Origin: Rhizobium sp. G21 | Lineage (GTDB): Bacteria; Pseudomonadota; Alphaproteobacteria; Rhizobiales; Rhizobiaceae | Direction: 5' to 3' | DNA length: 64,000 nucleotides | NCBI RefSeq assembly: GCF_014158035.1 | Contig: NZ_JACFXW010000001.1 | Location: 1,674,001-1,738,000, forward strand | Shown here: one piece after another, positions 19,728 to 29,807 of the stretch | Numbering within the stretch: position 1 is the first letter of the stretch | Layout of the letters: the number at the start of each line of letters is the position of its first letter | Notes under the pieces: generated by a model | Databases searched by the model: none | What the model was told of the DNA's origin: nothing | The model's input: the letters and a program-made list of their open reading frames with translations, nothing else | Program-made: the position numbers and the translations under genes

Positions 19728-22700
19728 ATGGACGAACATCTCGATCCGCTCTGGTATAAAGACGCAATCATCTACCAGCTGCACATCAAATCCTTCTGCG
19801 ACGGAAATGGCGACGGCATCGGCGATTTCGCCGGCCTGAACCAGAAACTCGACCATATCGCATCGCTCGGCGCGACCGCCATCTGGCTCCTGCCATTCTT
19901 CCCCTCGCCTCGCCGCGACGATGGCTACGACATCGCCGATTACGGAAATGTCAGCCCCGACTACGGAACGATGGAGGATTTCCGCGCCTTCGTAGACGCT
20001 GCGCATGAGCGAGATTTGAAGGTGATCATAGAGTTGGTCATCAACCACACATCCGATCAGCATCCCTGGTTCCAGCGGGCGCGACAATCGCCGCCGGGCT
20101 CTCCCGAACGCGATTTCTATGTCTGGTCCGACACCGACCAGAAGTTCCCGGAAACGCGGATCATTTTTCTCGACACCGAAAAGTCCAACTGGACATGGGA
20201 CACGCAGGCCGGCGCCTATTACTGGCACCGCTTTTACTCGCATCAGCCGGATCTGAATTTCGACAATCCCCTGGTAATGGAAGAGCTTCTCAGCGTCATG
20301 CGCTTCTGGCTGGAGACCGGTATCGATGGTTTCCGCCTCGACGCCATTCCCTATCTCGTCGAGCGAGAAGGAACCAACAACGAGAACCTGCCGGAAACCC
20401 ACGACATCCTGCGCCGCATTCGCGCTGCGCTCGATTCCACCCATCCCGGCGTGATGCTGCTGGCCGAGGCCAATCAGTGGCCGGAGGACACGCGCGACTA
20501 TTTCGGCGAAGGCGACGAGTGCCACATGGCGTTCCACTTCCCGCTGATGCCGCGCATGTATATGGCGATCGCCAAGGAGGACCGCTTCCCGATCACCGAC
20601 ATCATGCGCCAGACGCCGGAAATTCCGGACAATTGCCAATGGGCGATCTTTCTGCGCAATCACGACGAACTGACGCTCGAAATGGTGACCGACGCCGAGC
20701 GCGACTATCTGTGGAACATCTACGCCGCCGATCGCCGCGCCCGCATCAATCTCGGCATTCGCCGACGGCTTGCGCCGCTGATGGAACGCGATCGCCGCCG
20801 CATCGAGCTGATGAACGCGCTGCTGCTGTCGATGCCGGGAACACCGGTCATCTATTACGGCGACGAGATCGGCATGGGCGACAATATCTATCTCGGCGAC
20901 CGGGACGGCGTGCGAACGCCGATGCAATGGTCGCCGGACCGCAACGGGGGCTTCTCGCGGGCCGACCCGGCGCGTCTGGTGTTGCCCGTGATCATGGACC
21001 CGCTCTACGGCTACGAGTCGCTGAATGTCGAGGCCCAAAGCGTCGATGCGCATTCGCTGCTCAACTGGTCGCGGCGGATGCTGGCGCTCAGGCGCAAGCA
21101 CAATGCCTTCGGGCGCGGCAAGCTGACCTTTTTGACGCCGCAGAATCGCCGCGTGCTGGCTTATCTGCGCGAACATGAAGGCGAGACCATTCTGTGCGTC
21201 AACAATCTGTCGCGGCTGCCGCAAGCGGTGGAGCTCGACCTCTCCGCCTTCCAGGGGCGCGTTCCAGTGGAGCTGACGGGGATGTCGCCCTTCCCACCGA
21301 TCGGCCAACTGACCTATCTGTTGACGCTGCCGCCCTATGGTTTCTATTGGTTCCAACTCGCGGCAGAAGCCGAAGGACCGGTGTGGCGGACCGAGCCGCC
21401 GGAGCAATTGCCCGATTTCACGACATTGGTGATGCGCCGCAACTTGGTCGACCTGCTCGATGATCAAAAGAGCATGACGGCGCTGAGCCGCGACATCCTG
21501 CCCGCCTATCTCGGCAAAAGGCGCTGGTTCGGCTCCAAGGGCGAACGGATGGTGAGCGCCGAAATCGTCGCCGCCAGCGAAATGCCGTTCTCCAACGACC
21601 TCGTGCTGGCGGAACTGCGCGTACAGCTGGAAGGTCATGCGGAGACCTATCTTCTGCCGCTGGCGTTGGCCTGGGACGATACGCAGCCGCAGGCGCTGGC
21701 CCAGCAATTGGCGCTGGCCCGCGTGCGACATGTCCGAAGGGTCGGCTTCCTCACCGATGGTTTCGCCGCCGAGGCCCTGGCGCGCGGCGTGGTTCGTGGC
21801 TTGTGCGAGCGCTCCGTGCTGTCGAGCAAGACGGGCTCTCTGGAATTTCTCGGCACCGAAGCGCTCGACTGCATGAGCCTTGTCGACGACATGCCGATCC
21901 GCTGGCTGTCGGCGGAACAATCCAACAGTTCTCTGATCCTCGGCGACATGGCGATGATCAAGCTCATCCGGCATATTTTTCCGGGCATCCACCCCGAAGT
22001 CGAGATGACCAGGCATCTGACCAAGATCGGCTACGCCAACACGCCGCCGCTTCTCGGCGAGGTCGCGCGCATCGACGCCGAGGGCGAGCGCTACACGTTG
22101 ATGATCGTCCAAGGCGCCATTCGAAATCAGGGCGACGCCTGGACCTGGATGCTGAACGAACTCCGGCATCGCCTGGAGGACGTGATCGTCAACACTTCCG
22201 GCGAAGAGGAGACCAGTGAGGAGGAGCGAGATCCGTTCAGCGGCTTGATCGCCGTGGCCGGCGTCGTCGGCAAGCGGCTGGGCGAGCTGCATGCGGCGCT
22301 GGCGCTGCCGAGCGACGACCCGGATTTTGCGCCTTCGACGGCAGGCGAAGCCGAGGCGGAAACCTGGCGGAAAACGCTGCAGAAGGAACTCGGCGATTGC
22401 CTCGATTTGTTGTCGGATGTCAGGCCGCATCTCGATCCGGCTTGCGCCCAATATATCGATCCGCTGCTGGAACAACGAAATAGGCTGATGGAGGCGGCGT
22501 CCGCTCTGTCACGCTCCCTCGTCGGGGCGCTCGAGACGAGAGTGCATGGCGATTTCCATCTCGGCCAGGTGCTCGTCGCCGAAGACGATGTCTACATCAT
22601 CGACTTCGAAGGCGAACCGGCGCGGGCGCTTTCGGAACGGCGCGCGAAAACCAATCCGCTCCGCGATGTCGCGGGACTTCTGCGCTCGATCAGCTATCTC

Positions 22701-23006
22701 GCCGCCTCGGCCGGATCGGACCGCGACACGGCGGCGGAAACCAGCGAGGATCATCGGACCAAGCTGACCGAACAGTTTGAACGTGAGGCGGAAACCGCAT
22801 TCCTCGACCATTACGCCGCTGCGCTCGAAGGCAACGAGGCGCTCGCGCTGTCGCCCGAACGGCGAGCCCGCCTGATCGACCTGTTCCTGCTCGAAAAGGC
22901 GGCCTACGAAATCGGCTATGAGGCCCGCAACCGGCCCCAATGGCTTCCCATTCCGCTCAAGGGCTTCTCGGCCATTGCCAACAGACTGATGGAGGCGCAT
23001 CGATGA
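19728..23006 (+). CDS. treS: Trehalose synthase / maltokinase fusion
   Basis: 1,092-residue two-domain enzyme. Residues about 1-550 are TreS, which interconverts trehalose and maltose: [20 protein letters not shown] at the start, nucleophile Asp near 205 ([13 protein letters not shown]), Glu near 247 ([11 protein letters not shown]) and [12 protein letters not shown]. Residues about 580-1092 are a maltokinase with the [12 protein letters not shown] catalytic loop and IDFEGEP metal site, making maltose 1-phosphate for GlgE. Fusing the two channels trehalose into the GlgE pathway. This is the only intact glucan gene here. It follows glgE by 10 bp and its TGA overlaps the glgB ATG. Confidence 0.95.
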   Translation: MDEHLDPLWYKDAIIYQLHIKSFCDGNGDGIGDFAGLNQKLDHIASLGATAIWLLPFFPSPRRDDGYDIADYGNVSPDYGTMEDFRAFVDAAHERDLKVIIELVINHTSDQHPWFQRARQSPPGSPERDFYVWSDTDQKFPETRIIFLDTEKSNWTWDTQAGAYYWHRFYSHQPDLNFDNPLVMEELLSVMRFWLETGIDGFRLDAIPYLVEREGTNNENLPETHDILRRIRAALDSTHPGVMLLAEANQWPEDTRDYFGEGDECHMAFHFPLMPRMYMAIAKEDRFPITDIMRQTPEIPDNCQWAIFLRNHDELTLEMVTDAERDYLWNIYAADRRARINLGIRRRLAPLMERDRRRIELMNALLLSMPGTPVIYYGDEIGMGDNIYLGDRDGVRTPMQWSPDRNGGFSRADPARLVLPVIMDPLYGYESLNVEAQSVDAHSLLNWSRRMLALRRKHNAFGRGKLTFLTPQNRRVLAYLREHEGETILCVNNLSRLPQAVELDLSAFQGRVPVELTGMSPFPPIGQLTYLLTLPPYGFYWFQLAAEAEGPVWRTEPPEQLPDFTTLVMRRNLVDLLDDQKSMTALSRDILPAYLGKRRWFGSKGERMVSAEIVAASEMPFSNDLVLAELRVQLEGHAETYLLPLALAWDDTQPQALAQQLALARVRHVRRVGFLTDGFAAEALARGVVRGLCERSVLSSKTGSLEFLGTEALDCMSLVDDMPIRWLSAEQSNSSLILGDMAMIKLIRHIFPGIHPEVEMTRHLTKIGYANTPPLLGEVARIDAEGERYTLMIVQGAIRNQGDAWTWMLNELRHRLEDVIVNTSGEEETSEEERDPFSGLIAVAGVVGKRLGELHAALALPSDDPDFAPSTAGEAEAETWRKTLQKELGDCLDLLSDVRPHLDPACAQYIDPLLEQRNRLMEAASALSRSLVGALETRVHGDFHLGQVLVAEDDVYIIDFEGEPARALSERRAKTNPLRDVAGLLRSISYLAASAGSDRDTAAETSEDHRTKLTEQFEREAETAFLDHYAAALEGNEALALSPERRARLIDLFLLEKAAYEIGYEARNRPQWLPIPLKGFSAIANRLMEAHR

Positions 23007-25209
23007 CAGCGCAGAACTTTCTCGGCGCGATCGATCCGCATGCGATCGCAGCGCTGGTCGACGGCCGTCATGGCGACCCGTTTTCCATTCTCGGCAAACA
23101 CAAGGTCGGCGAGCAAACCGTGCTGCGGGCTTTGCTGCCCGGGGCGATGCGTGTCGATATCCTCGACGCCGACACCGGCGCGGAAGTAGGTCAGGCGGAA
23201 ATCGTTCACCCCGGCGGCCTTTTCGCCGGACCGATGCAGCCGGTCAATCGCTATGTCATGCGCATCCACTGGCCGGACGCGACGCAGGAAACCGAAGACC
23301 CTTACTCCTTCGGCCTGCTGCTCGGCGAGCTCGACCTGCATCTCCTCAGCCAGGGCACGCATTACGATCTTGGGCGGACGCTCGGCGCGACGGTCACCGA
23401 TGTCGGCGGCGTGCCCGGCGTGCGCTTCGCCGTTTGGGCTCCCAATGCGCAACGCGTTTCCGTGGTCGGCGATTTCAACAGCTGGGACGGACGGCGTCAT
23501 CCGATGCGGCTGCGGCGCGACGCCGGGATCTGGGAATTGTTCGTGCCGCGCCTCGGTCCGGGCGACCGCTACAAATACGAGATCATCGCCCCCTCGGGCG
23601 AAATCCTGCCGCAAAAGGCCGATCCGGTCGCCCGCTCCAGCGAAGCCGCGCCCGCCACGGCCTCGATCGTCGTCTCCAGCACCCCTTTTCCTGGACCGAC
23701 GAGGCATGGATGCGCAACAAGCGCGAACATCGCGACCTCAACGCGCCGATGTCGATCTACGAAGTCCATCTCGCATCCTGGCTCAGGGTTGCCGAGGAGG
23801 GCAATCGCTCGCTCAACTGGATCGAGCTGGCGCAACGGCTGATCCCCTATGTTCAGGATCTCGGCTTCACGCATATCGAAATGCTGCCGATCATGGAGCA
23901 TCCCTTCGGCGGCTCCTGGGGTTATCAGCCGCTCGGGCTCTTTTCGCCGACCGGCCGACACGGAACGCCGGAAGATTTCGCCTTTTTCGTCGACCGCTGC
24001 CACGAGGCGGGCATCGGCGTTCTGCTCGATTGGGTGCCGGCACATTTCCCGACCGACGTCTGGGGCTTGGCGCGCTTCGACGGCACCGCGCTCTATGAGC
24101 ATGAAGATCCGCGCGAAGGCTTTCATCGCGACTGGAACACGCTGATCTACAATCTCGGCCGCAACGAAGTGAAAGGTTTCCTGATCGCCTCAGCGCTGGA
24201 ATGGCTGGATCGCTTCCATATCGACGGACTGCGCGTCGATGCGGTCGCTTCGATGCTCTACCGCGACTATTCGCGCGACGCCGGCGAATGGATTCCCAAC
24301 CAATATGGCGGGCGCGAAAATCTCGAAGCCGTCGAATTCTTCAAGTATCTCAACAGCATCATTCGCCAGCGCGCGCCGCACGCCATCACGATCGCCGAGG
24401 AATCGACCGCCTGGCCGGGGGTGACGGCGCCGGTCGACCAAGGGGGCCTCGGCTTCGATTTCAAGTGGAACATGGGCTGGATGCACGACACGCTCGAATA
24501 TATGCAGAAGGACCCGATCTATCGCGCCTATCATCAGGGGCAGATGACCTTCGGCATGGTCTATCAGTATACCGAGCATTTCGTGTTGCCGCTGTCGCAT
24601 GACGAGGTGGTGCATGGCAAAGGCTCGCTCTATGGAAAGATGCCCGGCGACGACTGGCAGAAGCTGGCCAATCTTCGCGCCTATTACGGGTTCATGTGGG
24701 CGCATCCCGGCAAGAAACTGATGTTCATGGGCGGCGAACTCGGTCAACGCACCGAGTGGAGCCATGATGGCTCGGTGCATTGGGATCTCCTCGACGAGCG
24801 CGGTCACGGCGGCCTTCAGCGCGCCGTTGCCGATCTCAACCGCATTTATGCGCAGGAGCCGGCGCTGCAGTTCGGCGACCTCGACAGTCGCGGCTTCGAA
24901 TGGGCGGCCACCGACGATGCGCAGAATTCCGTCATCGCCATGCTGCGTTACTCGGAAGATAGAAACGAGGCGGTGCTCGCGGTCTCGAACTTCACGCCAA
25001 CGCCAAAGTCCGGCTACCGCATCGGCGTTCCCTTCCCCGGCCGTTGGACTGTGGTCTTCAACAGCGACGCGGAAATTTATGGCGGATCGAACCAGGGCGT
25101 CGTCGAAGCCTGGGCGGATCAGGAAGCGAGCCATGGGCGCGACTTCTCGATCGTGCTGACGCTTCCGCCGCTGGCGACCGTATATCTGAAGGGATCGCCC
25201 GAAAGCTGA
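23003..25209 (+). pseudogene. glgB: 1,4-alpha-glucan branching enzyme, frameshifted
   Basis: GlgB moves alpha-1,4 segments to alpha-1,6 branches. Corrected length 735 residues, normal. An N-terminal domain, then a CBM48-like module ([20 protein letters not shown]), then the catalytic barrel with Asp near 413 ([11 protein letters not shown]), Glu near 466 (ITIAEEST) and [12 protein letters not shown]. The frame is lost at 23682-23689 (acccctttt): adding one T restores [10 protein letters not shown]. The start overlaps the treS stop (ATGA). As sequenced, translation would end at 23842, inside the catalytic domain. May be sequencing error. Confidence 0.88.
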
Positions 25210-25219
25210 CGGCGAAGCC

Positions 25220-25244
25220 GGAACAAAACCGAACGGATTCCGTT
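25220..25244 (+). promoter_or_regulatory. EcfG-type promoter of the TIGR02587 gene
   Basis: GGAAC at 25220-25224, 16-bp spacer, CGTT at 25241-25244: exact consensus, 43 bp before the ATG at 25288. It lies just after the glgB stop, so the downstream pair can be transcribed on its own under stress. Confidence 0.85.
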
Positions 25245-25287
25245 GTTTTTCCGCGAGCGCGGAAATGCGAGGGGAGACGCGGTTTTC

Positions 25288-26121
25288 ATGGGCATCAGGA
25301 CGGCTTCGGAGCCCAGTCTCCGGCACTTCCTAACCGGCCTCGGCCGTGCGGCAGGCGGCGCGATCATTTTTGCGCTGCCGATGCTGATGACCATGGAAAT
25401 GTGGGCGCTGGGCTTTACGCTCGACGTCTGGAAGCTTTGCCTGCTGCTGGTCGCCACGATCCCGGTTCTGCTCGGCCTGTCCTACTATGGCGGCTTCCGG
25501 TGTACTTTTTCGTTGAAGGACGATCTCGCGGACGTCTTTGTCGGCATGTTGATCGCCGGACTGATGTCGACCTTCGTGTTGTGGTTGTTCGGCGTCCTGA
25601 CTCTGGAAACTTCGCTCCGGGAGGCTATCGGCAAGATCGCCGTTCAAGTCGTGCCCGGCGGCATCGGCGCCATGCTGGCGCGCAGCCAGTTCGGCGGGGA
25701 CTCCGCGACCGACGATCTCCGGCGCGAAAGATCGTCCTATTGGGGCGAGCTCTTCATGTTGGCGACGGGCGCGCTCTTCCTCTCGTTCAACGTCGCGCCT
25801 ACCGAAGAGATTATCCTCATCGCCTTTCAGATGGACGCCTGGCGGGAGGCGGCGCTCGCGCTGGCGTCGCTGCTCCTCATGCACGTCTTCGTCTACGTCT
25901 CCAACTTCAAAGGCGGCGATGAGCGCGGCGCCGCCTCGCATCTCTCGATGTTCCTGCGCTTCAGCCTAACGGGCTACGTGCTGTCGCTTCTGATCAGCAT
26001 GGCGATGTTGTGGATCTTCGGACGCAGCGACGGCTTGAGCTTCTATTCTTTCCTGAGCGCCGCGCTGGTGCTCGGATTTCCCGCCTCCATCGGCGCGGCG
26101 GCGGCGCGCCTCGTGCTCTAG
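25288..26121 (+). CDS. TIGR02587 family integral membrane protein
   Basis: 277 residues from the ATG at 25288 (AGGGGAG upstream). About seven or eight hydrophobic segments; the conserved stretch NVAPTEEIILIAFQM in the middle is typical of the TIGR02587 family of predicted membrane proteins. These are regularly encoded next to TIGR02588 proteins, as here (24-bp gap). Function unknown; the EcfG promoter suggests a stress role. The frame also extends to a TTG at 25243, inside the promoter, which I reject. Confidence 0.88.
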   Translation: MGIRTASEPSLRHFLTGLGRAAGGAIIFALPMLMTMEMWALGFTLDVWKLCLLLVATIPVLLGLSYYGGFRCTFSLKDDLADVFVGMLIAGLMSTFVLWLFGVLTLETSLREAIGKIAVQVVPGGIGAMLARSQFGGDSATDDLRRERSSYWGELFMLATGALFLSFNVAPTEEIILIAFQMDAWREAALALASLLLMHVFVYVSNFKGGDERGAASHLSMFLRFSLTGYVLSLLISMAMLWIFGRSDGLSFYSFLSAALVLGFPASIGAAAARLVL

Positions 26122-26145
26122 ACGAGTTCAAAGGAGATCGACATC

Positions 26146-26552
26146 ATGACGGATAAGTCCGAAGATCAGGAAGACCTGCCCGACGACACGCCTTTCGCGG
26201 AGTGGTTGCTCGCCGCAATTTCGGCCTTATTGTTCATCGGCGGCTTCGCCTATCTCGTCGCCCATGGGGTTGCCGGCGGCGATGGCCCGGCTGATCTCCG
26301 GATCGTGCATATGTTGGCCCAGCAGGATCCGCGTCGGGTGGATTTCACCCTCGTCAACATGGGCCAGAAGACCGCGGCGCAGGTTCAGGTCAAGGGTCAG
26401 GTGCTGGAGAAGAACGGCGCGGTGGCGGAGGAGAGCCATGCCGTGATCGATTATGCGCCCGAGGGCTCTAGCGTTCAGGGGAGCCTGGCATTCTATCGCG
26501 ACATCAGGGGCTCGAATTTCGCATCACGACCGAAGGCTTCAACGAACCGTAG
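26146..26552 (+). pseudogene. TIGR02588 family protein, frameshifted near its end
   Basis: One membrane segment (residues about 18-40, EWLLAAISALLFIGGFAYLV) followed by a periplasmic domain with VDFTLVNMGQKTAAQVQVKG. The frame shifts at the G run 26507-26510: as read, it wanders on to 26715, but one added G gives GLEFRITTEGFNEP and a stop at 26550-26552, total 135 residues. Start fixed by AAGGAG 10 bp before the ATG. Partner of the TIGR02587 membrane protein; function unknown. May be sequencing error. Confidence 0.8.
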
Positions 26553-26962
26553 AGTGAAACATGCCGCAGCGGGCGCAGCCTATTGCCTCGATACCGAAGC
26601 CCGCTTCACGTCTGATGGAAACCTGAGAGACGATTGGCTCCGGAGCACCTGTCGGATTGGAAAGGCGCGGCGAATAGGCATCACTTCGCTACCTCGCCTC
26701 CCAGAGCTATACTGAACGCGTCGGGTTCCAGCTGCAACGCCATCGGAGGTGAAGAAAAGGAAGGATCGTTCTCCCTCGCGCCGGGCCAGGGGGAGTCCAA
26801 ACCCGGCCAAGATCCGCAATCTACGCGCGGGAGAACGATCAGCAAGCAGGAAGCTCGGGGGAACAAGGGGGCAGTCCGCTTCCTGCGGGGCTCAACGAGA
26901 TCGAACAGGAAAGGTTCCCCGGCGCCGCGAGAATATAGCGATTTATCCAGTTTATTTTTTGA
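26553..26962. other. Intergenic region with a nested inverted repeat
   Basis: 410 bases without a convincing gene. The long frames crossing it (for example 26634-27134) have random arginine/proline-rich translations. It contains the nested inverted repeat at 26764-26840. Confidence 0.5.
26764..26840. repeat. Nested inverted repeat (possible structured RNA or miniature element)
   Basis: GATCGTTCTCCC at 26764-26775 and its exact complement GGGAGAACGATC at 26829-26840 enclose an inner pair GCCGGG (26780-26785) / CCCGGC (26802-26807). Together they can fold into a stem-loop of about 77 nt. No T run follows on either strand. Confidence 0.55.
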
Positions 26963-27343
26963 TCATTGTCCCGCCGCGCGCCTCGGGGCATCCTGCTCGA
27001 CCTGGCTAGGAATATCGTCGACCGGACCGGACAGGTATTCATCGTCGTCTTGGACTCTCGATTCGTCTTCAGCCTCCGACTGTGTCACGGGTTCGACCCG
27101 GCTCGGATCATCCGCCTGCACCGCAATCGCCTGATCGACGTCTTCATCGATCTCTGGGCCGTCGGCGGGGTCAGGATCTACGGCGTTTTGCATCTTCAGC
27201 TGCGCCACCACGCCGTCTATCGCGCCGAGGGCCTCGTCCGTGCTCCATCCGGCGGCGTTGGCATTGGCGATCATTGTCTGGATCGCGCGATCGAACGCCC
27301 CGGTCAGCGCCTTCATGCGCCTTTCATTCAAGCCTTTGGTCAT
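26963..27343 (-). CDS. Acidic hypothetical protein
   Basis: 126 residues from the ATG at 27343, which has AAAGGAGAGG just upstream. The N-terminal half (LNERRMKALTGAFDRAIQTM, GWSTDEALGAIDGVVAQ) looks like a folded helical domain; the C-terminal half is very acidic (Asp/Glu-rich) and probably disordered. Family not recognised. Divergent from the BON-domain gene, with an EcfG-like site on its own strand. Confidence 0.7.
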   Translation of the reverse strand: MTKGLNERRMKALTGAFDRAIQTMIANANAAGWSTDEALGAIDGVVAQLKMQNAVDPDPADGPEIDEDVDQAIAVQADDPSRVEPVTQSEAEDESRVQDDDEYLSGPVDDIPSQVEQDAPRRAAGQ

Positions 27344-27364
27344 TTGCCTCTCCTTTTGCCACAT

Positions 27365-27389
27365 CAACTCCGCAGGATTTTCGAAGTTC
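27365..27389 (-). promoter_or_regulatory. Near-match EcfG promoter of the acidic protein gene
   Basis: On the minus strand GGAAC (27389-27385), 16-bp spacer, AGTT (27368-27365); one mismatch in the -10. It ends 21 bp before the ATG at 27343. Confidence 0.45.
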
Positions 27390-27407
27390 CGGAGGAGGCG
27401 ATCTGGC

Positions 27408-27433
27408 GGGAACCGAAGAGGAGGCAAAGCGGT
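27408..27433 (+). promoter_or_regulatory. Near-match EcfG promoter of the BON-domain gene
   Basis: GGAAC at 27408-27412 followed, 17 bp later, by GGTT (27430-27433); one mismatch. It lies 55 bp before the BON gene start and back-to-back with the minus-strand site at 27365-27389. Confidence 0.4.
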
Positions 27434-27488
27434 TCTACCTATGGAAAGACCGCGCCGACGACGGTCTCGATGAGTAAGAGGAAATCCT

Positions 27489-28127
27489 ATGGCGAGCAAA
27501 GACGATTTTCGAAACGACCGAAATCGCGAACGGACCTATCGAGACCGTGAGCGCTTCGACGTCGACCCGTTCTATGGGGCCCGTGGCTATCCCGATTGGG
27601 ATCGCACCGGCTCCTTCCGTGAACGCGAGCGCGAGGATGTGAATTTCGCTGGCGATTGGCGCCAGAAATCTCCCGGCTTCGGCCGCAATGACGCTGGCTA
27701 TGCGCAACCCGAATATCGCTATCGGGAACGGGATAGAGACGATAACGGCCGCCGCTATGGCGATCGCGAGGAAAAGCGCGATTTCATCGATCGCGCTTCG
27801 GACGAGGTCGCCTCATGGTTTGGCGATGAAAACGCCGAACGTCGTCGCGAACAGGACAAGCATCGCGGCAAGGGCCCCAAAGGCTATATACGCCGCGACG
27901 AGCGCATCCTGGAAGACGTCAACGACCGTCTGATGCAGGATCCCTACCTCGATGCGTCCGAGATCGAAGTGATGGTCGCTCAGGCTGAGGTGACGCTGAC
28001 CGGCACTGTGGAAAGCCGCCAGGACAAGCGCCGGGCCGAGGATCTCGCCGATTCCGTCTCCGGCGTCGCGCATGTCCAGAACAACATCCGTGTCAAAACG
28101 GGAACAATCGCCAATATCGTGAGTTGA
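27489..28127 (+). CDS. BON domain-containing protein
   Basis: 212 residues. The first 130 are extremely charged and Arg/Asp/Tyr-rich (for example DRNRERTYRDRERFDVDPF), likely disordered. Residues about 140-212 are a BON domain: DERILEDVNDRLMQDPYLDA, IEVMVAQAEVTLTGTVESR, VSGVAHVQNNIRV. BON domains bind phospholipid or act in osmotic-stress envelope proteins; there is no signal peptide, so the location is unclear. The EcfG-like promoter and neighbours suggest a stress role. Confidence 0.88.
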   Translation: MASKDDFRNDRNRERTYRDRERFDVDPFYGARGYPDWDRTGSFREREREDVNFAGDWRQKSPGFGRNDAGYAQPEYRYRERDRDDNGRRYGDREEKRDFIDRASDEVASWFGDENAERRREQDKHRGKGPKGYIRRDERILEDVNDRLMQDPYLDASEIEVMVAQAEVTLTGTVESRQDKRRAEDLADSVSGVAHVQNNIRVKTGTIANIVS

Positions 28128-28138
28128 GGCGTTTGTTC

Positions 28139-28159
28139 GGCGGGCTCATCGAGCCCGCC
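28139..28159 (+). terminator. Hairpin between BON gene and DUF3008 gene
   Basis: GGCGGGCTC / GAGCCCGCC, a perfect 9-bp stem with a 3-nt loop, 11 bp after the BON stop. No T run follows, and the DUF3008 ribosome-binding site begins right after it, so it may be a 3'-end stabiliser or partial terminator inside an operon. Confidence 0.5.
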
Positions 28160-28174
28160 TCCCAGGAGCGAGAC

Positions 28175-28363
28175 ATGCCCGCAAGATCGAAAGCCCAGCA
28201 GAAGGCGGCCGGCGCCGCCCTCGCCGCCAAAACGGGCGACGCGCGTGAAAGCCAACTGCGCGGGGCCTCGAAGAGTATGGCGGCCTCCATGTCCGTGAAA
28301 GAGCTTGAAGATCTGGCGTCCACCCCACGAAAGGGGAAGCCGGAACATGTGTCCAAAGATTGA
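28175..28363 (+). CDS. DUF3008 family small protein
   Basis: 62-residue protein MPARSKAQQKAAGAALAAKT ... ELEDLASTPRKGKPEHVSKD, matching the DUF3008 family (small, basic, stress-associated by context in many proteobacteria; function unknown). The ATG at 28175 has CAGGAG 8 bp upstream, so I reject the longer frame from 28124. Follows the BON gene. Confidence 0.85.
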   Translation: MPARSKAQQKAAGAALAAKTGDARESQLRGASKSMAASMSVKELEDLASTPRKGKPEHVSKD

Positions 28364-28402
28364 CCCGCGACAAGTTGTGCGTAACGTCGGGAAGGAAACA
28401 TT

Positions 28403-28588
28403 ATGACTGGCCTGTATCCCCAAATCATCTGGGACGTCATCGATCGCAGCATCACCATCATCGATGGCGATCGCGTCGTCGACCTGCGCGAGCGTTTTAG
28501 GAACCGAGAAGACGGCATTCGCGCGGCAGAGGCCTATTGCCGCCGTCACATGCGGCGTGAGGCCGACGCAATCCGTGTCGCCGGCTGA
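28403..28588 (+). CDS. Small hypothetical protein
   Basis: 61 residues from an ATG with GGAAGG just upstream: MTGLYPQIIWDVIDRSITII followed by a charged helical-looking half (RERFRNREDGIRAAEAYCRR). Composition and ribosome-binding site support a real gene downstream of the DUF3008 gene. No family recognised. Its last 43 bp overlap, tail to tail, the minus-strand gene at 28546-28836. Confidence 0.6.
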   Translation: MTGLYPQIIWDVIDRSITIIDGDRVVDLRERFRNREDGIRAAEAYCRRHMRREADAIRVAG

Positions 28589-28836
28589 ACCGACAGCATT
28601 TCCCGATTTTCGGGAAAGTAGAATCGCGCCGCGACCCAAGCGAAAGTTTTGAGCCGGGCGCGGCAGACGATCCCGCGATCATAGGCGCGGATCAGCAGCG
28701 ACACGAATTTTTCCTGCCGCTCCCTGCATGCCGGATACCATTGCTCCGTCTCCAACTCTCGGATGACGCTGCGCAAGAAGGAGACTTCCGAGCCCGCAAA
28801 AACGCCTGGACTATGGATCTGGGTGTGTAGCGACAT
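28546..28836 (-). CDS. Hypothetical protein
   Basis: 96 residues; the ATG at 28836 is preceded by GGAGGACG. The middle reads SFLRSVIRELETEQWYPACR, EKFVSLLIRAYDRGIV and FAWVAARFYF, an amphipathic-helix pattern expected of a real soluble protein. No family recognised with confidence. Converges on, and overlaps, the small gene ending at 28588. Confidence 0.6.
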   Translation of the reverse strand: MSLHTQIHSPGVFAGSEVSFLRSVIRELETEQWYPACRERQEKFVSLLIRAYDRGIVCRARLKTFAWVAARFYFPENREMLSVQPATRIASASRRM

Positions 28837-28998
28837 TCATCGTCCTCCACCGCCTCAGGCGAAACATGCTACGGCAGCGCTTCGTATTTGTGGCTCATTT
28901 ATGTCGCAAGTGAAATAGCAAATATTAGCCCCCTGCATTTTGAGGGGTTTTCCCCATTCGCACTTCTTCGCGCGCGAGGAAGAACACTGGACGCAGGA

Positions 28999-29796
28999 CT
29001 ATGACTTCCTGGACGATCCGGGCTCTGCCATATTGCGATGGGCGCTCGCCAGCACGCCCGACGGCGTGACGTTGGCGATCGCCGCCTGCAACTTGTTCTT
29101 GACGCCGCTGACAATATCGCCCTCGCCATTCATCATGGCGCGGAAACCGGTCTCCGCCACGTCGGCGGGGTCGTCTTTCTCGGATTGGCCGATATTCGTA
29201 TCCAGCAGTCCCGCACGCTCGAAGAACCGCGTTTCGGTGGCTCCCGGCATCAGGCAGGTGACGGTGACGCTGGTGTCCTTCAGCTCTTCGCGCAGCGCGA
29301 AGGAGAAGCTGTTCAGGAACGCCTTCGACGCATTGTAGACCGCCTGGAAGGATCCGGGCATGAAGCCGGCAATCGACCCGGTTATCAGGATGCGGCCGTG
29401 TCGCTGCGCCCGCATCATGCCGCCGACGGCGTGGAGGAGTTCGAGCGTGCCGGTGACGTTGGTGTCGATCACATGCCTGACATCGACGATGTCCTGATCC
29501 AGAAAGGCATGGCCCAGGCCGCAGCCGGCATTGGCCATCAGGAGTTCCGGCTCAGCGCGGTTGGCGGCGATCTGGTCCACCAGTTGCGCCACGCCGGCCG
29601 AGGTCAAGAGATCCGCCATGATGGAGGTGACGGTCGCGCCACTGGCGCGGAGATCTTCGGCTGCGGTGTGAATCGCCTCCTCATCGGCGGCGATCAGCAA
29701 GTCATAGCCTTCGCGGCCGGCGACCCGGGCCAGTTCCAGGCCAATGCCGGACGATGCGCCGGTGACGATAGCGAGTTTTCCCATGCCGATCGGCAT
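28999..29796 (-). CDS. SDR family oxidoreductase
   Basis: 265-residue short-chain dehydrogenase: LAIVTGASSGIGLELARVAG at residues 8-27, NAGCG, catalytic Ser in ITGSIAGF and YNASKAF. The ATG at 29796 has AAGGAG 4 bp upstream and gives a normal N-terminus; the longer frame to 30087 lies within the preceding gene. It is 11 bp downstream of the alcohol dehydrogenase gene, so the two are co-transcribed. Substrate unknown. Confidence 0.9.
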   Translation of the reverse strand: MPIGMGKLAIVTGASSGIGLELARVAGREGYDLLIAADEEAIHTAAEDLRASGATVTSIMADLLTSAGVAQLVDQIAANRAEPELLMANAGCGLGHAFLDQDIVDVRHVIDTNVTGTLELLHAVGGMMRAQRHGRILITGSIAGFMPGSFQAVYNASKAFLNSFSFALREELKDTSVTVTCLMPGATETRFFERAGLLDTNIGQSEKDDPADVAETGFRAMMNGEGDIVSGVKNKLQAAIANVTPSGVLASAHRNMAEPGSSRKS

Positions 29797-29807
29797 GTTC
29801 GTTCTCC

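Noticed and set aside
19395..22475. 1,026-codon open frame on the minus strand opposite treS
   Set aside because: It is a shadow of the GC-rich treS-mak gene: its translation is His/Arg/Gln-rich without family motifs, while the plus strand encodes an intact, recognisable enzyme.
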